64,000 bases of DNA, from the NCBI RefSeq assembly GCF_900116135.1, contig NZ_FOZX01000002.1, forward strand, positions 389,929 through 453,928, given 5' to 3'. A program made the position numbers and the translations under genes. The notes beneath the pieces were generated by a model. The model was given only the letters and a program-made list of their open reading frames with translations. It made no database searches and had not been told where the DNA came from. Shown piece by piece: positions 22,575 through 32,227 of this stretch. The DNA comes from Saccharopolyspora flava (GTDB lineage Bacteria; Actinomycetota; Actinomycetes; Mycobacteriales; Pseudonocardiaceae). Position 1 is the first letter of the stretch, and the number at the start of each line of letters is the position of its first letter.

Positions 22575-24071
22575 TCAGTCGAGACCGAGCTTCGACGAGC
22601 AGGACGGCCAGGCCCCGTAGCTGCCGCCGCGGGCGGCGCGGACCTTCTCGGCCACCGCGATCTGCTGCTCGCGGCTGGCCTGGTGCGGGTACGGGGCGTA
22701 CTGGTCGCCGCCGTAGGCGTCCCAGGTGGACTTGTCGAACTGCAGCCCGCCGTAGTAGCCGTTGCCGCTGTTCATGGCCCAGTTGCCGGTCGCCTCGCAC
22801 TGGACGAGCTTGTCCCAGACACCGCTGTTGGGCGCGGGCTTGCCACCGACGCGGACGACCTTCTCGACCGGCTGCTTGGTGACCTTCTCGTCGACGACCT
22901 CGCGGCCGGACTCGTCACCGTTGACCTTGGTGACCCGGGTGAACTGGATCTTCTCGCCGGCCTCGCCGGGAGACTCGACCCGCTCCTCGCCCTTGAACAT
23001 CGAGTTGTCGACGATCTCGCGGACCGGCGGCTGGATCGGCACGGTCACGCTGACCACGGAGCTCTGCGTGCGGTCGATGCGCACCTCGGCGCCGGTGACC
23101 AGCTTCGCGTCGGAGCCCGGGGTGACCTTGTCGTCCGGGCCGAGCTTGAGCTTCTGCTCCTTGACCAGCTCATCGATGTTGGCCGCGGTGGTGCTCAGCT
23201 GCTTCGGCGCACCGCCGCCGTCGATGAGGGTGATGTCCTTCTTGGTGCGGACCGACAGCTCCATGCCCTGCTCGGGCACCGGCATGTTCCGGTCGGCGTT
23301 GAGGACGGCGCCGTCGGCGTTGACGCCGAGCTGGCGCAGGGCCTGCTCGACGGTCACCGAGCGGACCCACTCCTCGCGGACGTCGCCGTCCACGTTGAGC
23401 TTGATCAGGCGACCGCGGTCGAGGGTGATGGTCTCGCCGTGGCCGACCTCGGCCTGCGGCGACGGGCTCAGCGCGTCGTGCGGGCCGACGGTGATGCCCT
23501 GGTCCTCCAGGACCTCGCCCACGGTGTTGTCGTAGGTGCTGACGGTCTTCTCCTGACCGTCCACCTCGACCGTGACCGACTTGTCCATCGCGGCGGCCGC
23601 GCCGCCGGTGCCGGTCAGCGACAGCAGCACACCGGCCACCGCGCCCTTGAGGAAGCGGCGCTTCCAGGCGGTCATGCCCTCGGCGACCTGCTGCGGGGGC
23701 AGCGCACCGGCGGCGTCGCCCTCGGGCATCGCCTCGAGGAAGTCCATCGGGGGCAGGACGGTGGTCTCGGCGTTGATCAGCCGGATGACCTCGTCCACGT
23801 CGATCTCGGCGGTCGCCAGCACGTCCTCGGCGTCGGGGCCGAGCACGTCGTAGACGTCCTGCGCGGTGATCTCGAAGCCACCGGGCGGGAAGCTCGGGTG
23901 CTCTTCGGACCACTGCTGGTCCGGGCGGTCGAGCAGGCCTACCGCGGTCTGCTGCGCGGTCGGCTGGACCGGGGTGAACCAGTCGGTCGCCGCATCGAAG
24001 GAATCGGCCCAGTAGCCGTCGTTCCGCGGGGTCGCGAAACCGGCATGGCTGGGCTCGCCACGTCCGTTCAC
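22575..24071 (-). CDS. rpfB: Resuscitation-promoting factor RpfB
   Basis: Cell-wall lytic transglycosylase-like protein that promotes regrowth of dormant cells. 498 residues: a cytoplasmic N-terminal region of about 130 residues, a transmembrane segment ([20 protein letters not shown]), three DUF348 repeats (for example [20 protein letters not shown]), a G5 domain ([17 protein letters not shown]) and the C-terminal Rpf domain. The catalytic Glu is in [20 protein letters not shown] near residue 425. The GTG start follows GGGAGGTAAC and overlaps the stop of a small upstream frame. The long acidic N-terminal region before the membrane anchor exceeds that of mycobacterial RpfB. Likely exported and membrane-anchored. 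Confidence 0.96.
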   Translation of the reverse strand: MNGRGEPSHAGFATPRNDGYWADSFDAATDWFTPVQPTAQQTAVGLLDRPDQQWSEEHPSFPPGGFEITAQDVYDVLGPDAEDVLATAEIDVDEVIRLINAETTVLPPMDFLEAMPEGDAAGALPPQQVAEGMTAWKRRFLKGAVAGVLLSLTGTGGAAAAMDKSVTVEVDGQEKTVSTYDNTVGEVLEDQGITVGPHDALSPSPQAEVGHGETITLDRGRLIKLNVDGDVREEWVRSVTVEQALRQLGVNADGAVLNADRNMPVPEQGMELSVRTKKDITLIDGGGAPKQLSTTAANIDELVKEQKLKLGPDDKVTPGSDAKLVTGAEVRIDRTQSSVVSVTVPIQPPVREIVDNSMFKGEERVESPGEAGEKIQFTRVTKVNGDESGREVVDEKVTKQPVEKVVRVGGKPAPNSGVWDKLVQCEATGNWAMNSGNGYYGGLQFDKSTWDAYGGDQYAPYPHQASREQQIAVAEKVRAARGGSYGAWPSCSSKLGLD

Positions 24072-24145
24072 AGGGTCGTTACCTCCCGAAGGCGCAAAGT
24101 CGCGTCCGCGACGTGGAGAACGTGAGAACCGTTGGGCGAGTTCAT
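24068..24145 (-). CDS. Possible 25-residue leader peptide coupled to rpfB
   Basis: A short frame starting [20 protein letters not shown] at an ATG preceded by GAGGAG; its TGA overlaps the rpfB GTG (GTGA). This geometry is typical of translational coupling. It has no family similarity that I recognise, and the close ribosome site and single-genome view leave it uncertain. It could be a real leader or just the end of the untranslated region. Confidence 0.35.
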   Translation of the reverse strand: MNSPNGSHVLHVADATLRLREVTTL

Positions 24146-24585
24146 GTCTCCTCGCTCAACCCCTCTCGTTCGTCGCGTGCGCGCAACCTTCGTGCTTCGT
24201 GTCTGTATCCGACTCCCGCAAGCCAATTGCCGCCTAGCCCCGACGAGCTCGGACGAGCTCACCGCGGACTTCCCCGACGTACACCGGCGAGACTAACGGG
24301 CGTTCCCCATGACTGGATGTCATCGGTTACGGGGCCGAGACTCTACCGTGATCATGCGGGGGCGCCAAGCACCTGATTCGGACATGTGAGTCCAGTAACC
24401 CCGGAATGCCGAGCAACCCAACACGATCTGTAGTCAAGATCGGGAAAAATTAGTCCATTCGGGGGGCACCTGCAGGATTCGTTAGCCAGCGCTCGAACCC
24501 CTTGCGTGACATATAACACGGCCTCGCGAGCTGCGATTCCTTGATCAAACCGGGGCTCGGGCCAGCGGAAACGCCCCGGCGCACC
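24146..24585. other. Long upstream region of rpfB, no gene
   Basis: About 440 bp without a supported gene. From the predicted promoter at 24340-24368 the rpfB transcript would carry a leader of roughly 260 bases, with G-rich stretches that could fold. Some actinobacterial rpf genes have a cyclic-di-AMP riboswitch here; I looked for its conserved 3' motif and did not find it. 24420-24540 is noticeably richer in A and T. Confidence 0.5.
24340..24368 (-). promoter_or_regulatory. Predicted promoter of rpfB
   Basis: TTGGCG (24363-24368) and TAGAGT (24340-24345) with an ideal 17-bp spacer on the minus strand. Housekeeping-sigma type. Not supported by experiment. Confidence 0.5.
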
Positions 24586-24659
24586 GGTCCGGCCCGGGCG
24601 CTGCGCGCACCCGGGCCGGACCTCCCCTCCCCTCGCACGAGGGAACCGCGGTTCCCTCG
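24586..24659 (-). terminator. Two hairpins after the short rpf gene
   Basis: Nearest to the gene is a 22-bp perfect palindrome (24638-24659, arm CGAGGGAACCG), then GGTCCGGCCCGGG/CCCGGGCCGGACC with an 11-base loop (24586-24622). They probably end the tatD-side transcript. Confidence 0.75.
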
Positions 24660-24693
24660 CGACGATCATTCGCGGTATTGAGGCGAATTCACG

Positions 24694-25056
24694 TCATCGC
24701 GGCAGGCCGAGCTTCCGCGAGCAGGCAGGCCAGGCGCCGTAACCACCGCGGTCGGCGCGCACCTGCTCGGCGATCTCGATCTGCTGCTCCCGCGATGCGC
24801 GGTGCGGATAGCGGTTGTACCGCTCTCCTCCGTAGGCGGCCCAGGTGCTGCGACTGAACTGGAGGCCGCCGTAGTAACCGTTGCCCGTGTTCGCGGACCA
24901 GTTACCACCGGATTCGCACCCGGCGAGCCGGTCCCACACCGCGGCTCGATCGTCGGTCGGGGCTGCCGCGGCGTTCGGGGCCACCGCGACCAGGGCACTA
25001 CCGCTGACAGCGATAGCAGCCGCCACAGTCCACTTCGTGAATCTATGGAACTCCAC
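24694..25056 (-). CDS. Short secreted resuscitation-promoting factor (RpfC/E-like)
   Basis: 120-residue secreted protein that is little more than a signal peptide and an Rpf domain. The signal peptide has a hydrophobic core (VAAAIAVSGSALVAVAP) and probable cleavage after NAAAA. The catalytic Glu is in LAGCESGGNWSANTGNGYYG, and the tail GAWPACSRKLGL matches the RpfB C-terminus; both keep the paired Cys. GTG start after GAGGAT. It stands 622 bp from rpfB and 183 bp from tatD with a candidate promoter of its own. Mycobacterium tuberculosis has only rpfB at this position, so this second copy is a lineage feature, possibly a local duplication. Confidence 0.93.
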   Translation of the reverse strand: MEFHRFTKWTVAAAIAVSGSALVAVAPNAAAAPTDDRAAVWDRLAGCESGGNWSANTGNGYYGGLQFSRSTWAAYGGERYNRYPHRASREQQIEIAEQVRADRGGYGAWPACSRKLGLPR

Positions 25057-25151
25057 TGTGCATCCTCACAACCGATGGTCCGGTCTGGAGGACCTCCACC
25101 GGGAAACCCCGGCGGAGTTCGGGGTGTCCCCCGTTCCGGCTTCCACAGTGG

Positions 25152-25178
25152 ACGGTAGAAGTCGGCGTGCGGACCGCA
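25152..25178 (-). promoter_or_regulatory. Possible promoter of the short rpf gene
   Basis: TTGCGG (25173-25178), 15-16 bp spacer, TACCGT (25152-25157) on the minus strand, about 95 bp before the GTG start. Confidence 0.35.
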
Positions 25179-25239
25179 AGCGGACGATCCTGAGCATCGC
25201 TTACCAGGAATCGCAGCGTGGCGGACTACAGGGGTGTGA

Positions 25240-26073
25240 TTACCCTCGTTCGAGGCCGAAGACTCGCTCGGCCGTGGCGGTGGTGGCTACGGCCAGCTCA
25301 TCGACCTTCATGCCGCGGAGGTCGGCGAGGTCACGAAGGGTGTAATTGACGCAGTACGGCTGGTTGGGGTGTCCCCGGAAGGGGTGCGGGGTCAGGAACG
25401 GCGCGTCGGTCTCCACCAGCATCTGCTCCAGCGGAACCGCTTTGGCCGCCTCACGAAGGCTTTTGGCGTTCCGGAAGGTCGCCGTGCCGGCGAACGAGAG
25501 CACGTATCCCTTGGCAACGCAGGACTTCGCGAACTCGGCGTCGCCGGAGAAGCAGTGGAACACCACCGTCTCCGGGGCGCCCTCCTCGTCCAGGATGCGC
25601 AGGACGTCGTCGTGCGCCTCGCGGTCGTGGATCATCAGCGGCTTGCCGGTCCGCTTGGCGAGGTCGATGTGCCAGCGGAACGCCTCCTGCTGCGGTTCCG
25701 GCGGCGAGTAGTCCCAGTAGTAGTCCAGGCCGGTCTCGCCGATGGCCACCACGCGCGGGTGCGCGGAGAGCTCCTCCAGCGCCGCCTTCTCCTCGTCGCC
25801 GAAGTCCTTGGTGCGGGTCGGGTGCAGCGCCACGGCGGCGAACACCCGCTCGTCCCAGGTCGCGGCCTCGACGGCCCAGCGGGCCGAGTCGAGGTCGTCG
25901 GCGACGGTGACGACCCGGCCGACACCGGCGCCCTGCGCGCAGTCGACCATCGCCCGGACGTCCTCGGCGGTCTTGGCGCCGCAGGCGTCGAGGTGGGTGT
26001 GGGAGTCGACGGCGGCTGCCGCCAGCGCCTCGGGCACCGGCGGCAGCTCGTTCCGGGAGGTCTTCTTGCCCAT
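25240..26073 (-). CDS. tatD: TatD-family metal-dependent hydrolase
   Basis: Metal-dependent DNase/hydrolase of the amidohydrolase fold. 277 residues. Metal ligands are visible in VDSHTHLDACG near residue 20, AIGETGLDYYWDYS, MIHDREAHDDVLRIL, FHCFSGD and VETDAPFLTPHPFRG. The ATG at 26073 overlaps the metG stop (TGATG), so the gene is translated together with metG. Order metG-tatD-rpfB matches mycobacteria. Confidence 0.95.
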   Translation of the reverse strand: MGKKTSRNELPPVPEALAAAAVDSHTHLDACGAKTAEDVRAMVDCAQGAGVGRVVTVADDLDSARWAVEAATWDERVFAAVALHPTRTKDFGDEEKAALEELSAHPRVVAIGETGLDYYWDYSPPEPQQEAFRWHIDLAKRTGKPLMIHDREAHDDVLRILDEEGAPETVVFHCFSGDAEFAKSCVAKGYVLSFAGTATFRNAKSLREAAKAVPLEQMLVETDAPFLTPHPFRGHPNQPYCVNYTLRDLADLRGMKVDELAVATTATAERVFGLERG

Positions 26074-27869
26074 CAGTCCTGCTGGATCGGGGCCCACTCC
26101 GGGCCGGTCTCGCCGAGTTCGGCGTCGAGCTTGGCGAACAGCGGCTTCGGCTTGTTCAGCGGGCGGCCCACCTCGATCTCGGTGGACTCCCACTTGGCCT
26201 GCTCGGCGGCGTACTCGCCCATCAGCACCGGGTAGGACAGCGAGGCGTCGTCGAGGTCGTCGACCTCGCGGATCTCCGGCTGCGCCGCCCACACGCCGGT
26301 GCCGCCCAGCAGCTCGTGCACCTTCTGCGCGGAGTGCGGCAGGAACGGCGTGAGCAGCGTGTTCGCGTCCGAGACGACCTGCAGCGCGGTGTGCAGGACG
26401 GCGTCGCGGCGGTCCGGGTCCTCCTTGAGCTTCCACGGCTCCTGGTCGGACAGGTACTTGTTGGCCGCCGAGACGACCCGCATCGCCTCCTGCGAGGCCG
26501 CCTTGAACCGCGAGCTGCGCAGGTGGGCGCCGACGGTGTCGAACGCGGCGCGGGACTGGGCCTTGAGCTCCTCGTCGGCCGGGGCCGGGGAGGTCGGGGC
26601 CGGGACGGCGCCGTTGTTCTTGGCCGCCATCGAGATGGACCGGTTGACCAGGTTGCCCCACTCGTTGGCCAGCTCGAAGTTGGTGCGGCGGACGAACTCG
26701 TCCCAGGTGAAGTCGGTGTCGGTGTTCTCGGGACCGGCCACCGAGATGAAGTAGCGCAGGGTGTCCGGGCCGAACTCGCGCAGGAAGTCGCGCACGTAGA
26801 TGACCGTGCCGCGCGAGGTGGAGAACTTCGAGCCGCTCATGGTGAGGAACTCGCTGGAGACGACCTCGTCGGGCAGGTTCAGCTCGCCGAACGGACCGAC
26901 CTCACCGCCCTTGTCGCCCTGACCGTTGTGGCCCATCAGCAGGGTCGGCCAGATCTGGGCGTGGAAGGTGATGTTGTCCTTGCCCATGAAGTAGTAGCCC
27001 TGGGCCGACGGGTCGGTCCACCACTGCTTCCAGGCGTCGGCGTCGCCGGTGCGGCGCGCCCACTCGACGCTGGCCGACAGGTAGCCGATGACGGCGTCGA
27101 ACCACACGTAGAAGCGCTTCATCGGCTGGTCGCGCCAGCCGTCCAGCGGGATCGGCACGCCCCAGTCCAGGTCGCGGCTGATCGCGCGCGGGCGCATGTC
27201 CTCGACGAGGTTCTGGGCGAACTTGAGCACGTTCGGGCGCCAACCGTCGCGAGTGGACAGCCACGTGCCCAGCGACTCGGTGAACGAGGGCAGGTCGAGG
27301 AACAGGTGCTCGGTCTCGACGAACTCGGGCTTCTCGCCGTTGATCCGCGAGACCGGGTTCTTCAGCTCGGCCGGGTCGAGCTGGTTGCCGCAGTTGTCGC
27401 ACTGGTCGCCGCGCGCGCCGTCGTAACCGCAGATCGGGCAGGTGCCCTCGATGTAGCGGTCGGGCAGCGTGCGGCCGGTGGACGGGCTGATCGCGCCGGT
27501 CGTGGTCTTGGGCAGCACGTAGCCGTTGCGGTGCAGCGCGAGGAAGAGGTCCTGCACCACCTTGTAGTGGTTGCCGGTGGTGGTGCGGGTGAACAGGTCG
27601 TAGGACAGGCCGAGTCCCTGCAGGTCCTCGGTGATGACCCGGTTGTACTTGTCGGCGAGCTGGCGGGTGGTCAGCCCCTCGTTCTCGGCCTGGACCGAGA
27701 TCGGGGTCCCGTGCTCGTCGGTGCCGGAGACCATGAGCACCCGGTTGCCGGCCATTCGCTGGTAGCGGGAGAAGACGTCCGAAGGCACACCGAAGCCGGA
27801 GACATGACCGATGTGACGCGGACCGTTGGCATAAGGCCAGGCCACAGCCGTCAACACAGAGGCACTCAT
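26073..27869 (-). CDS. metG: Methionyl-tRNA synthetase
   Basis: Charges tRNA-Met. 598 residues. Class I signatures: the HIGH box in [14 protein letters not shown] at the N-terminus and the KMSKS-like KFSTSRG near residue 350. A zinc knuckle [18 protein letters not shown] lies near residue 150. The C-terminal anticodon-binding domain follows; no EMAP tRNA-binding extension is present. I chose the ATG at 27869; a TTG three codons earlier is possible. No clear ribosome site is present, so the message may be weakly led. A hairpin repeat lies 50 bp upstream. Confidence 0.96.
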   Translation of the reverse strand: MSASVLTAVAWPYANGPRHIGHVSGFGVPSDVFSRYQRMAGNRVLMVSGTDEHGTPISVQAENEGLTTRQLADKYNRVITEDLQGLGLSYDLFTRTTTGNHYKVVQDLFLALHRNGYVLPKTTTGAISPSTGRTLPDRYIEGTCPICGYDGARGDQCDNCGNQLDPAELKNPVSRINGEKPEFVETEHLFLDLPSFTESLGTWLSTRDGWRPNVLKFAQNLVEDMRPRAISRDLDWGVPIPLDGWRDQPMKRFYVWFDAVIGYLSASVEWARRTGDADAWKQWWTDPSAQGYYFMGKDNITFHAQIWPTLLMGHNGQGDKGGEVGPFGELNLPDEVVSSEFLTMSGSKFSTSRGTVIYVRDFLREFGPDTLRYFISVAGPENTDTDFTWDEFVRRTNFELANEWGNLVNRSISMAAKNNGAVPAPTSPAPADEELKAQSRAAFDTVGAHLRSSRFKAASQEAMRVVSAANKYLSDQEPWKLKEDPDRRDAVLHTALQVVSDANTLLTPFLPHSAQKVHELLGGTGVWAAQPEIREVDDLDDASLSYPVLMGEYAAEQAKWESTEIEVGRPLNKPKPLFAKLDAELGETGPEWAPIQQD

Positions 27870-27918
27870 GGTGTTCAAGGGTAGTCGGCCGCTTCTCTCG
27901 CGTGACCGCGCGGGGGCA

Positions 27919-27992
27919 GGGGACAGTTTTAGCCATAATCACCCATGATCAAAGTCCGTTATGCCCGGTTAATTATGGCTAAAACTGTCCCC
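27919..27992. repeat. Hairpin repeat element, copy 2 (21-bp perfect arms)
   Basis: Arms at 27919-27939 and 27972-27992 are exact complements and carry the same GGACAGTTTTAGCCATAAT as copy 1 at 13621. The centre again begins with ACCCATGATCAA but then diverges. It lies 62 bp past the rsmI stop and about 50 bp before the metG start, both minus strand. Confidence 0.92.
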
Positions 27993-28054
27993 ATCCTGGG
28001 CAAACGCCCGCACGTTCCCGCACGCGGCGAAGTGCCACCGAAACCCTCCGGGCG

Positions 28055-28891
28055 TCACTTCCGCGCGGCGAGGACCGCGTCGTAGAGCTCCTTCTTGCGG
28101 ACTCCCGCGAGCTCGGCGACCTCGGCGACGGCGTCCTTCAACCGGATGCCGTCCGCGGCCCGCTCCTCGACCCGGCCGACCAGCTCCGCCGGGTCGGTCG
28201 GGGCGGCCTGCTCGGCTCCGGCCAGGACCACCGTGATCTCACCGCGAACGCCGTCGGCCGCCCATTCGGCCAGCTCGCCGAGGGTGCCGCGCTTGATCTC
28301 CTCGTAGGTCTTGGTGAGCTCGCGGCACACCGCGGCCCGCCGCGACTCGCCCAGCACCGACACCGCGTCGGCGAGGGCGTCGGCGAGCCGGTGCGGGGCC
28401 TCGAAGAACACGCTGGTGCGCTCCTCGGCGGCCAGCCGCCCGAAGAACTTCCGCCGGTCCCCGGGCTTGCGCGGCGGGAACCCCTCGAAGCAGAACCGGT
28501 CCGACGGGAGCCCGGACACCGCCAGCGCCGTGGTCACCGCCGACGGCCCGGGCAGGCAGGTCACCGGCAGGCCCTCGGCCACGCACGCCGACACCAGCCG
28601 GTAGCCGGGATCGGACACGCTGGGCATGCCGGCGTCGGTCACCAGCAGCACGGACTTCCCGTCCCGCAGCGCGTCGAGCAGCATCGGCGCGCGGGCCGAC
28701 TCGACGGCCTCGTAGTAGCTGACGACCTTGCCCTCGGGGGCGACGCCCAGGGCGCTGGCGAGGTTGCGCACCCGGCGGGTGTCCTCGGCGGCCACCACCT
28801 CGGCGGAACCGAGGGCCTCGACCAGGCGTGCGGAGGCGTCGCGGGCATCACCCAGCGGGGTGGCGGCGAGGAGCAGGGTGCCGGAGTCCAT
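28055..28891 (-). CDS. rsmI: 16S rRNA (cytidine 1402-2'-O)-methyltransferase
   Basis: Methylates the ribose of C1402 in the decoding centre of 16S rRNA. 278 residues of the tetrapyrrole-methylase fold: LLLAATPLGDARDASAR at the N-terminus, VAAEDTRRVRNL, LVTDAGMPSVSDPGYRLV, CLPGPSAVTTALAVSGLP and FFEAPHRLADAL. ATG start at 28891. It is divergent from pmt, 70 bp apart; the same rsmI-pmt pairing occurs in mycobacteria (Rv1003-Rv1002c). Confidence 0.96.
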   Translation of the reverse strand: MDSGTLLLAATPLGDARDASARLVEALGSAEVVAAEDTRRVRNLASALGVAPEGKVVSYYEAVESARAPMLLDALRDGKSVLLVTDAGMPSVSDPGYRLVSACVAEGLPVTCLPGPSAVTTALAVSGLPSDRFCFEGFPPRKPGDRRKFFGRLAAEERTSVFFEAPHRLADALADAVSVLGESRRAAVCRELTKTYEEIKRGTLGELAEWAADGVRGEITVVLAGAEQAAPTDPAELVGRVEERAADGIRLKDAVAEVAELAGVRKKELYDAVLAARK

Positions 28892-28961
28892 GACCGCACA
28901 GCGTAGGCCGGTCGCGGGGCGTGCCCCGGTCGAGGCGTGCCTGCCCCTTACGATCGACGGT

Positions 28962-30530
28962 GTGAGCGTCCCAGTCCGCAGGTTCGGCGGTGCCGACGAA
29001 CTCGTCCAGGTAGGCCGCGCACCGGCGGCTCACCGGCCGGGCGAGACCGACCCGCTGCCGCTGCTGGACACCTCGATGCCCACCGACCGCAAGCGCGCGT
29101 GGATCGTGACGCTGGTGATCACCCTGGTCGCCGGGCTGGTCCGGTTCTGGGACCTCGGCCGGGCGACCGACGAGGGCACGCCGGTCTTCGACGAGAAGCA
29201 CTACGTCCCGCAGGCGTGGCAGATGCTGCGCAACGGCGGTTACGAGGACAACCCCGGCTACGAGCTGGTGGCGCACCCGCCGGTCGGCAAGCAGATGATC
29301 GCGATCGGCGAGTGGCTGCTGGGCTACACGCCGTGGGGCTGGCGGCTCATCGCGGCCCTGTTCGGCACGCTGATGGTGCTGCTGATCATCCGCATCGCGC
29401 GCCGGATGACGCGCTCGACGCTGCTCGGCGCGCTGGCCGGGATCCTGCTGATCTGCGACGGGCTCAGCCACGTGCAGTCGCGCGTGGGGATGCTCGACAT
29501 CTTCCAGGCGCTGTTCATCCTCGCCGCGTTCTCCTGCCTGCTGGTCGACCGCGACCAGGTCCGCGAGCGGCTGTGGCAGGTCTGCTCGGACGGCCGTCTC
29601 GACCCGGCGACCTGGGGGCCTGCGCTGGGTTTCCGCTGGTGGCGCTTCGGGGCCGGGCTGATGCTCGGCCTGGCCTGCGGGACCAAGTGGAACGGCATCT
29701 ACTACATCATGGCGTTCGGCCTGCTCAGCGTGTTCTGGGACGCGCTGGCCCGGCGCGCGGCGGGGGTGCGGCGGCCGTGGCGGGCGGCGCTGGTGCGCGA
29801 CACCGCCCCGGCGCTGTGGGCGCTGGTGGGCATCCCGCTGCTGCTGTACTTCGCGACCTGGTCGGGCTGGTTCGCCAGCGAGACCGCCACCGACCGGCAC
29901 GCGGTGCTGCTCAACGACGACGTGGGCATGAACGGCCTGCCGGACGCGCTGCGGTCGCTGCTGTACTACCAGCTCAACGTGCTGGACTTCCACACGCACC
30001 TGACCACCCCGGCGACGCCGCACCCGTGGGAGTCGAAGCCGTGGGCGTGGCCGATGGGCATGCGCCCGATGCTCTACTACTACGAGTCGGGGATGCCGGG
30101 CTGCGGCCGCAACAGCTGCGTGCAGGCGACGATGCTGATCGGGACCCCGGCGATGTGGTGGCTGGCGCTGCCGGTCGCGGCCTGGTCGCTGTGGCGCGCG
30201 GTGTTCCGGCTGGACTGGCGCTACGCGGCGGTGCTGGTCGGCTACGGCGCCGGGTACCTGCCGTGGTTCACGAACCTGGCGCGGCAGATGTACTACTTCT
30301 ACGCCACTCCCCTGGTCCCGTTCCTGGTGCTGGGGATCGTTCTGGTGCTCGGCCAGGTGCTGGGCACGGTCGAGGACCACTACGAGCGCCGCAAGACCGG
30401 CCTGCTCGCGGTGTCGCTCTACATCGGACTGGTGGTCGCCAACTTCATCTGGCTGTGGCCGGTCCTCAACGGCGACCCGATCACCCACGAGCACTGGCAG
30501 GCCGAGCTCTGGCTGCCGTCCTGGCGCTGA
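28962..30530 (+). CDS. pmt: Polyprenol-phosphate-mannose protein O-mannosyltransferase
   Basis: GT39 membrane enzyme that transfers mannose to secreted proteins, usually during Sec export. 522 residues with about ten transmembrane segments. The luminal Asp-Glu motif is in PVFDEKHYVPQAWQML near residue 75, followed by AHPPVGKQMIAIGEWLLG; C-terminal family motif TNLARQMYYFYATPLVPFLV. The GTG start (28962) has no ribosome site, but TACGAT lies 8 bp before it, so a leaderless transcript is plausible. It is convergent with lat, sharing a terminator. Confidence 0.95.
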   Translation: MSVPVRRFGGADELVQVGRAPAAHRPGETDPLPLLDTSMPTDRKRAWIVTLVITLVAGLVRFWDLGRATDEGTPVFDEKHYVPQAWQMLRNGGYEDNPGYELVAHPPVGKQMIAIGEWLLGYTPWGWRLIAALFGTLMVLLIIRIARRMTRSTLLGALAGILLICDGLSHVQSRVGMLDIFQALFILAAFSCLLVDRDQVRERLWQVCSDGRLDPATWGPALGFRWWRFGAGLMLGLACGTKWNGIYYIMAFGLLSVFWDALARRAAGVRRPWRAALVRDTAPALWALVGIPLLLYFATWSGWFASETATDRHAVLLNDDVGMNGLPDALRSLLYYQLNVLDFHTHLTTPATPHPWESKPWAWPMGMRPMLYYYESGMPGCGRNSCVQATMLIGTPAMWWLALPVAAWSLWRAVFRLDWRYAAVLVGYGAGYLPWFTNLARQMYYFYATPLVPFLVLGIVLVLGQVLGTVEDHYERRKTGLLAVSLYIGLVVANFIWLWPVLNGDPITHEHWQAELWLPSWR

Positions 30531-30535
30531 TCCGG

Positions 30536-30569
30536 CGCGCGCGGAGCCCGGCGCCGGGCTCCGCGCGCG
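30536..30569. terminator. Bidirectional terminator between pmt and lat
   Basis: Perfect 34-bp palindrome (17 + 17, arm ending GGAGCCCGGC) six bases after the pmt stop and 10 before the lat stop. It serves both convergent genes. Confidence 0.85.
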
Positions 30570-30579
30570 TCCGGTCGGC

Positions 30580-31932
30580 TCAGGTCAGGGACGTGAGGGT
30601 CTTCCGGAGGGCCGCGACCGCGTCGAGGATCTCCTCCGGGCGGGCGGTGAGCGGCGGCCGGGCGCGCAGCGAGTCCGGGCCCGACGGGAGGAACAGGGTC
30701 CGGTGATCGTCCCGGGCGATCGCCAGGGCCCGGGCGCGCTGCTCGGGGTCGCGGAAGCTGATGGCGCACATCAGGCCGCGACCGCGCGGTGAGTGGACCA
30801 GGCGCGGGAACTCGGCCGCGAGGTCGCGGAGCTCGCCGAGCAGGAGCTCGCCCATCGCACGGCTGTGCGCGAACAGGTCCTCGGCCTCGATGATCTCCAG
30901 GATGCGGGTCGCGCGGACCATGTCGGTGAGCGAGCCGCCCCAGGTGGAGCTGATCCGGCTGGGTTCGCGGAAAGCGTTGTCGGCCACGTCGAGGACGCGC
31001 CGACCGCCCATGACGCCGCAGACCTGCATCCGCTTGCCGAAGGCGACGAGGTCGGGTTCGAGCCCGAGCGCCTGGTGCGCCCACGCCCGACCGGTCAGCG
31101 CGCCGGTCTGCACCTCGTCGGCGACGGTGAGCACCTGGTGCTCGACGCACAACCGCTGCACGGCCTGCAGGAACTGCGGTCGCAGGTGCCGGTCGCCGCC
31201 CTCGCCCTGGACGGGTTCGTAGACGAAGCAGGCGATCTCGGCGCCGTAGCGGCGCAGCGCGGATTCGGCGGCCTCCAGCGCGTGGACCTCCTCGGGCAGC
31301 AGGTCGGCGACGTCCCACCGCTCGCCGGGCTCGACGGCGGGGCTGGGGATGCGCGGCCAGTCGAACATCGGGTAGTCGCGGATCTTCGACGGGTCGGTGT
31401 TGGTCAGCGACAGCGTGTACCCGCTGCGGCCGTGGAAGGCCTTCTCCAGGTGCAGGACCCGGCTGCCGCGCACGGCGATCCCGCGGCGGGCGTTGACCTT
31501 GGTCTTCCAGTCGAAGGCGACCTTGAGCGCGTTCTCCACGGCCAGCGTGCCGCCGTCGATGAAGAACAGCAGCGGCAGCTCGGGGATGCCGACGACCCGC
31601 TGGAAGGTCTCGGCGAAGCGGGCCTGCTCCTCGGTGGCGAAGTCGGGGTTGGACGGCTTGACCCGCGAGGCGCGGACCAGCGCGGCTTCGAACTCCGGGG
31701 TGCGCAGGCCGGGGTGGGAGTGCCCGAGCGGTGCGGAGCTGAAGAACATGGTCATGTCGAGGTAGTCGGTGCCGTCGCGCACGTCGCGGAGCCGGCAGCC
31801 GTCACCGGCGTCGAGGTCCACGACGATGTCCATCAGGTCGCCGGTGACCTGGGCTTTCAGCGCGGTCACGGGGTCGGCTCCGGCGCGCGGGGCGGGGACT
31901 GCGGTCGAAACGGTCTCGTGCTGAGCGGTCAT
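30580..31932 (-). CDS. lat: L-lysine 6-transaminase (lysine epsilon-aminotransferase)
   Basis: PLP class III aminotransferase that moves the epsilon amino group of lysine to 2-oxoglutarate, giving allysine, which cyclises to piperideine-6-carboxylate. 450 residues. Features: LDMTMFFSSAPLGHSHPG, LFFIDGGTLAVENALKVAFDW, LHLEKAFHGRSGYTLSLTNT, Asp of the PLP site in VADEVQTGALTGR and the Schiff-base lysine in LVAFGKRMQVCGV. This set matches Lat rather than ornithine aminotransferase. The ATG at 31932 follows GGGAGG. It is divergent from a TetR gene. Lat feeds beta-lactam pathways in some actinomycetes, but no such cluster is nearby, so lysine catabolism or stress adaptation is more likely. Confidence 0.93.
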   Translation of the reverse strand: MTAQHETVSTAVPAPRAGADPVTALKAQVTGDLMDIVVDLDAGDGCRLRDVRDGTDYLDMTMFFSSAPLGHSHPGLRTPEFEAALVRASRVKPSNPDFATEEQARFAETFQRVVGIPELPLLFFIDGGTLAVENALKVAFDWKTKVNARRGIAVRGSRVLHLEKAFHGRSGYTLSLTNTDPSKIRDYPMFDWPRIPSPAVEPGERWDVADLLPEEVHALEAAESALRRYGAEIACFVYEPVQGEGGDRHLRPQFLQAVQRLCVEHQVLTVADEVQTGALTGRAWAHQALGLEPDLVAFGKRMQVCGVMGGRRVLDVADNAFREPSRISSTWGGSLTDMVRATRILEIIEAEDLFAHSRAMGELLLGELRDLAAEFPRLVHSPRGRGLMCAISFRDPEQRARALAIARDDHRTLFLPSGPDSLRARPPLTARPEEILDAVAALRKTLTSLT

Positions 31933-32227
31933 GATTCGGCCTCCCGGCTGCGTGGGCGCGGGTCTCGCGCACACAACAAGAATTACACAGAAGTCCGTTG
32001 ATCGAGCAAGATACTTCAGCTGATCGTCCGAATGAACGAAAGATATTCTTCGGCTCGGGGGCCACGGATCCCCCGGAGCGGAAGAATTCGCGGTGTCAGG
32101 CCCGGCCGAGGCCGCCGAAGAGGTAGACCGGCTTCTCCTCGCCGGTCTCCGGCCGCCATCGCGAGCAGGTCACCACGCCCGGTTCCTGGCCCGGGCCGGC
32201 GGAGATCGTCCGGATATCCTCGGCGGC

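Noticed and set aside
24146..24400. Cyclic-di-AMP (ydaO) or cobalamin riboswitch before rpfB
   Set aside because: Some G-rich pieces look similar (GGGGAAGTCCGCGGTGAG), but the conserved 3' core motifs are missing. A covariance search would decide.
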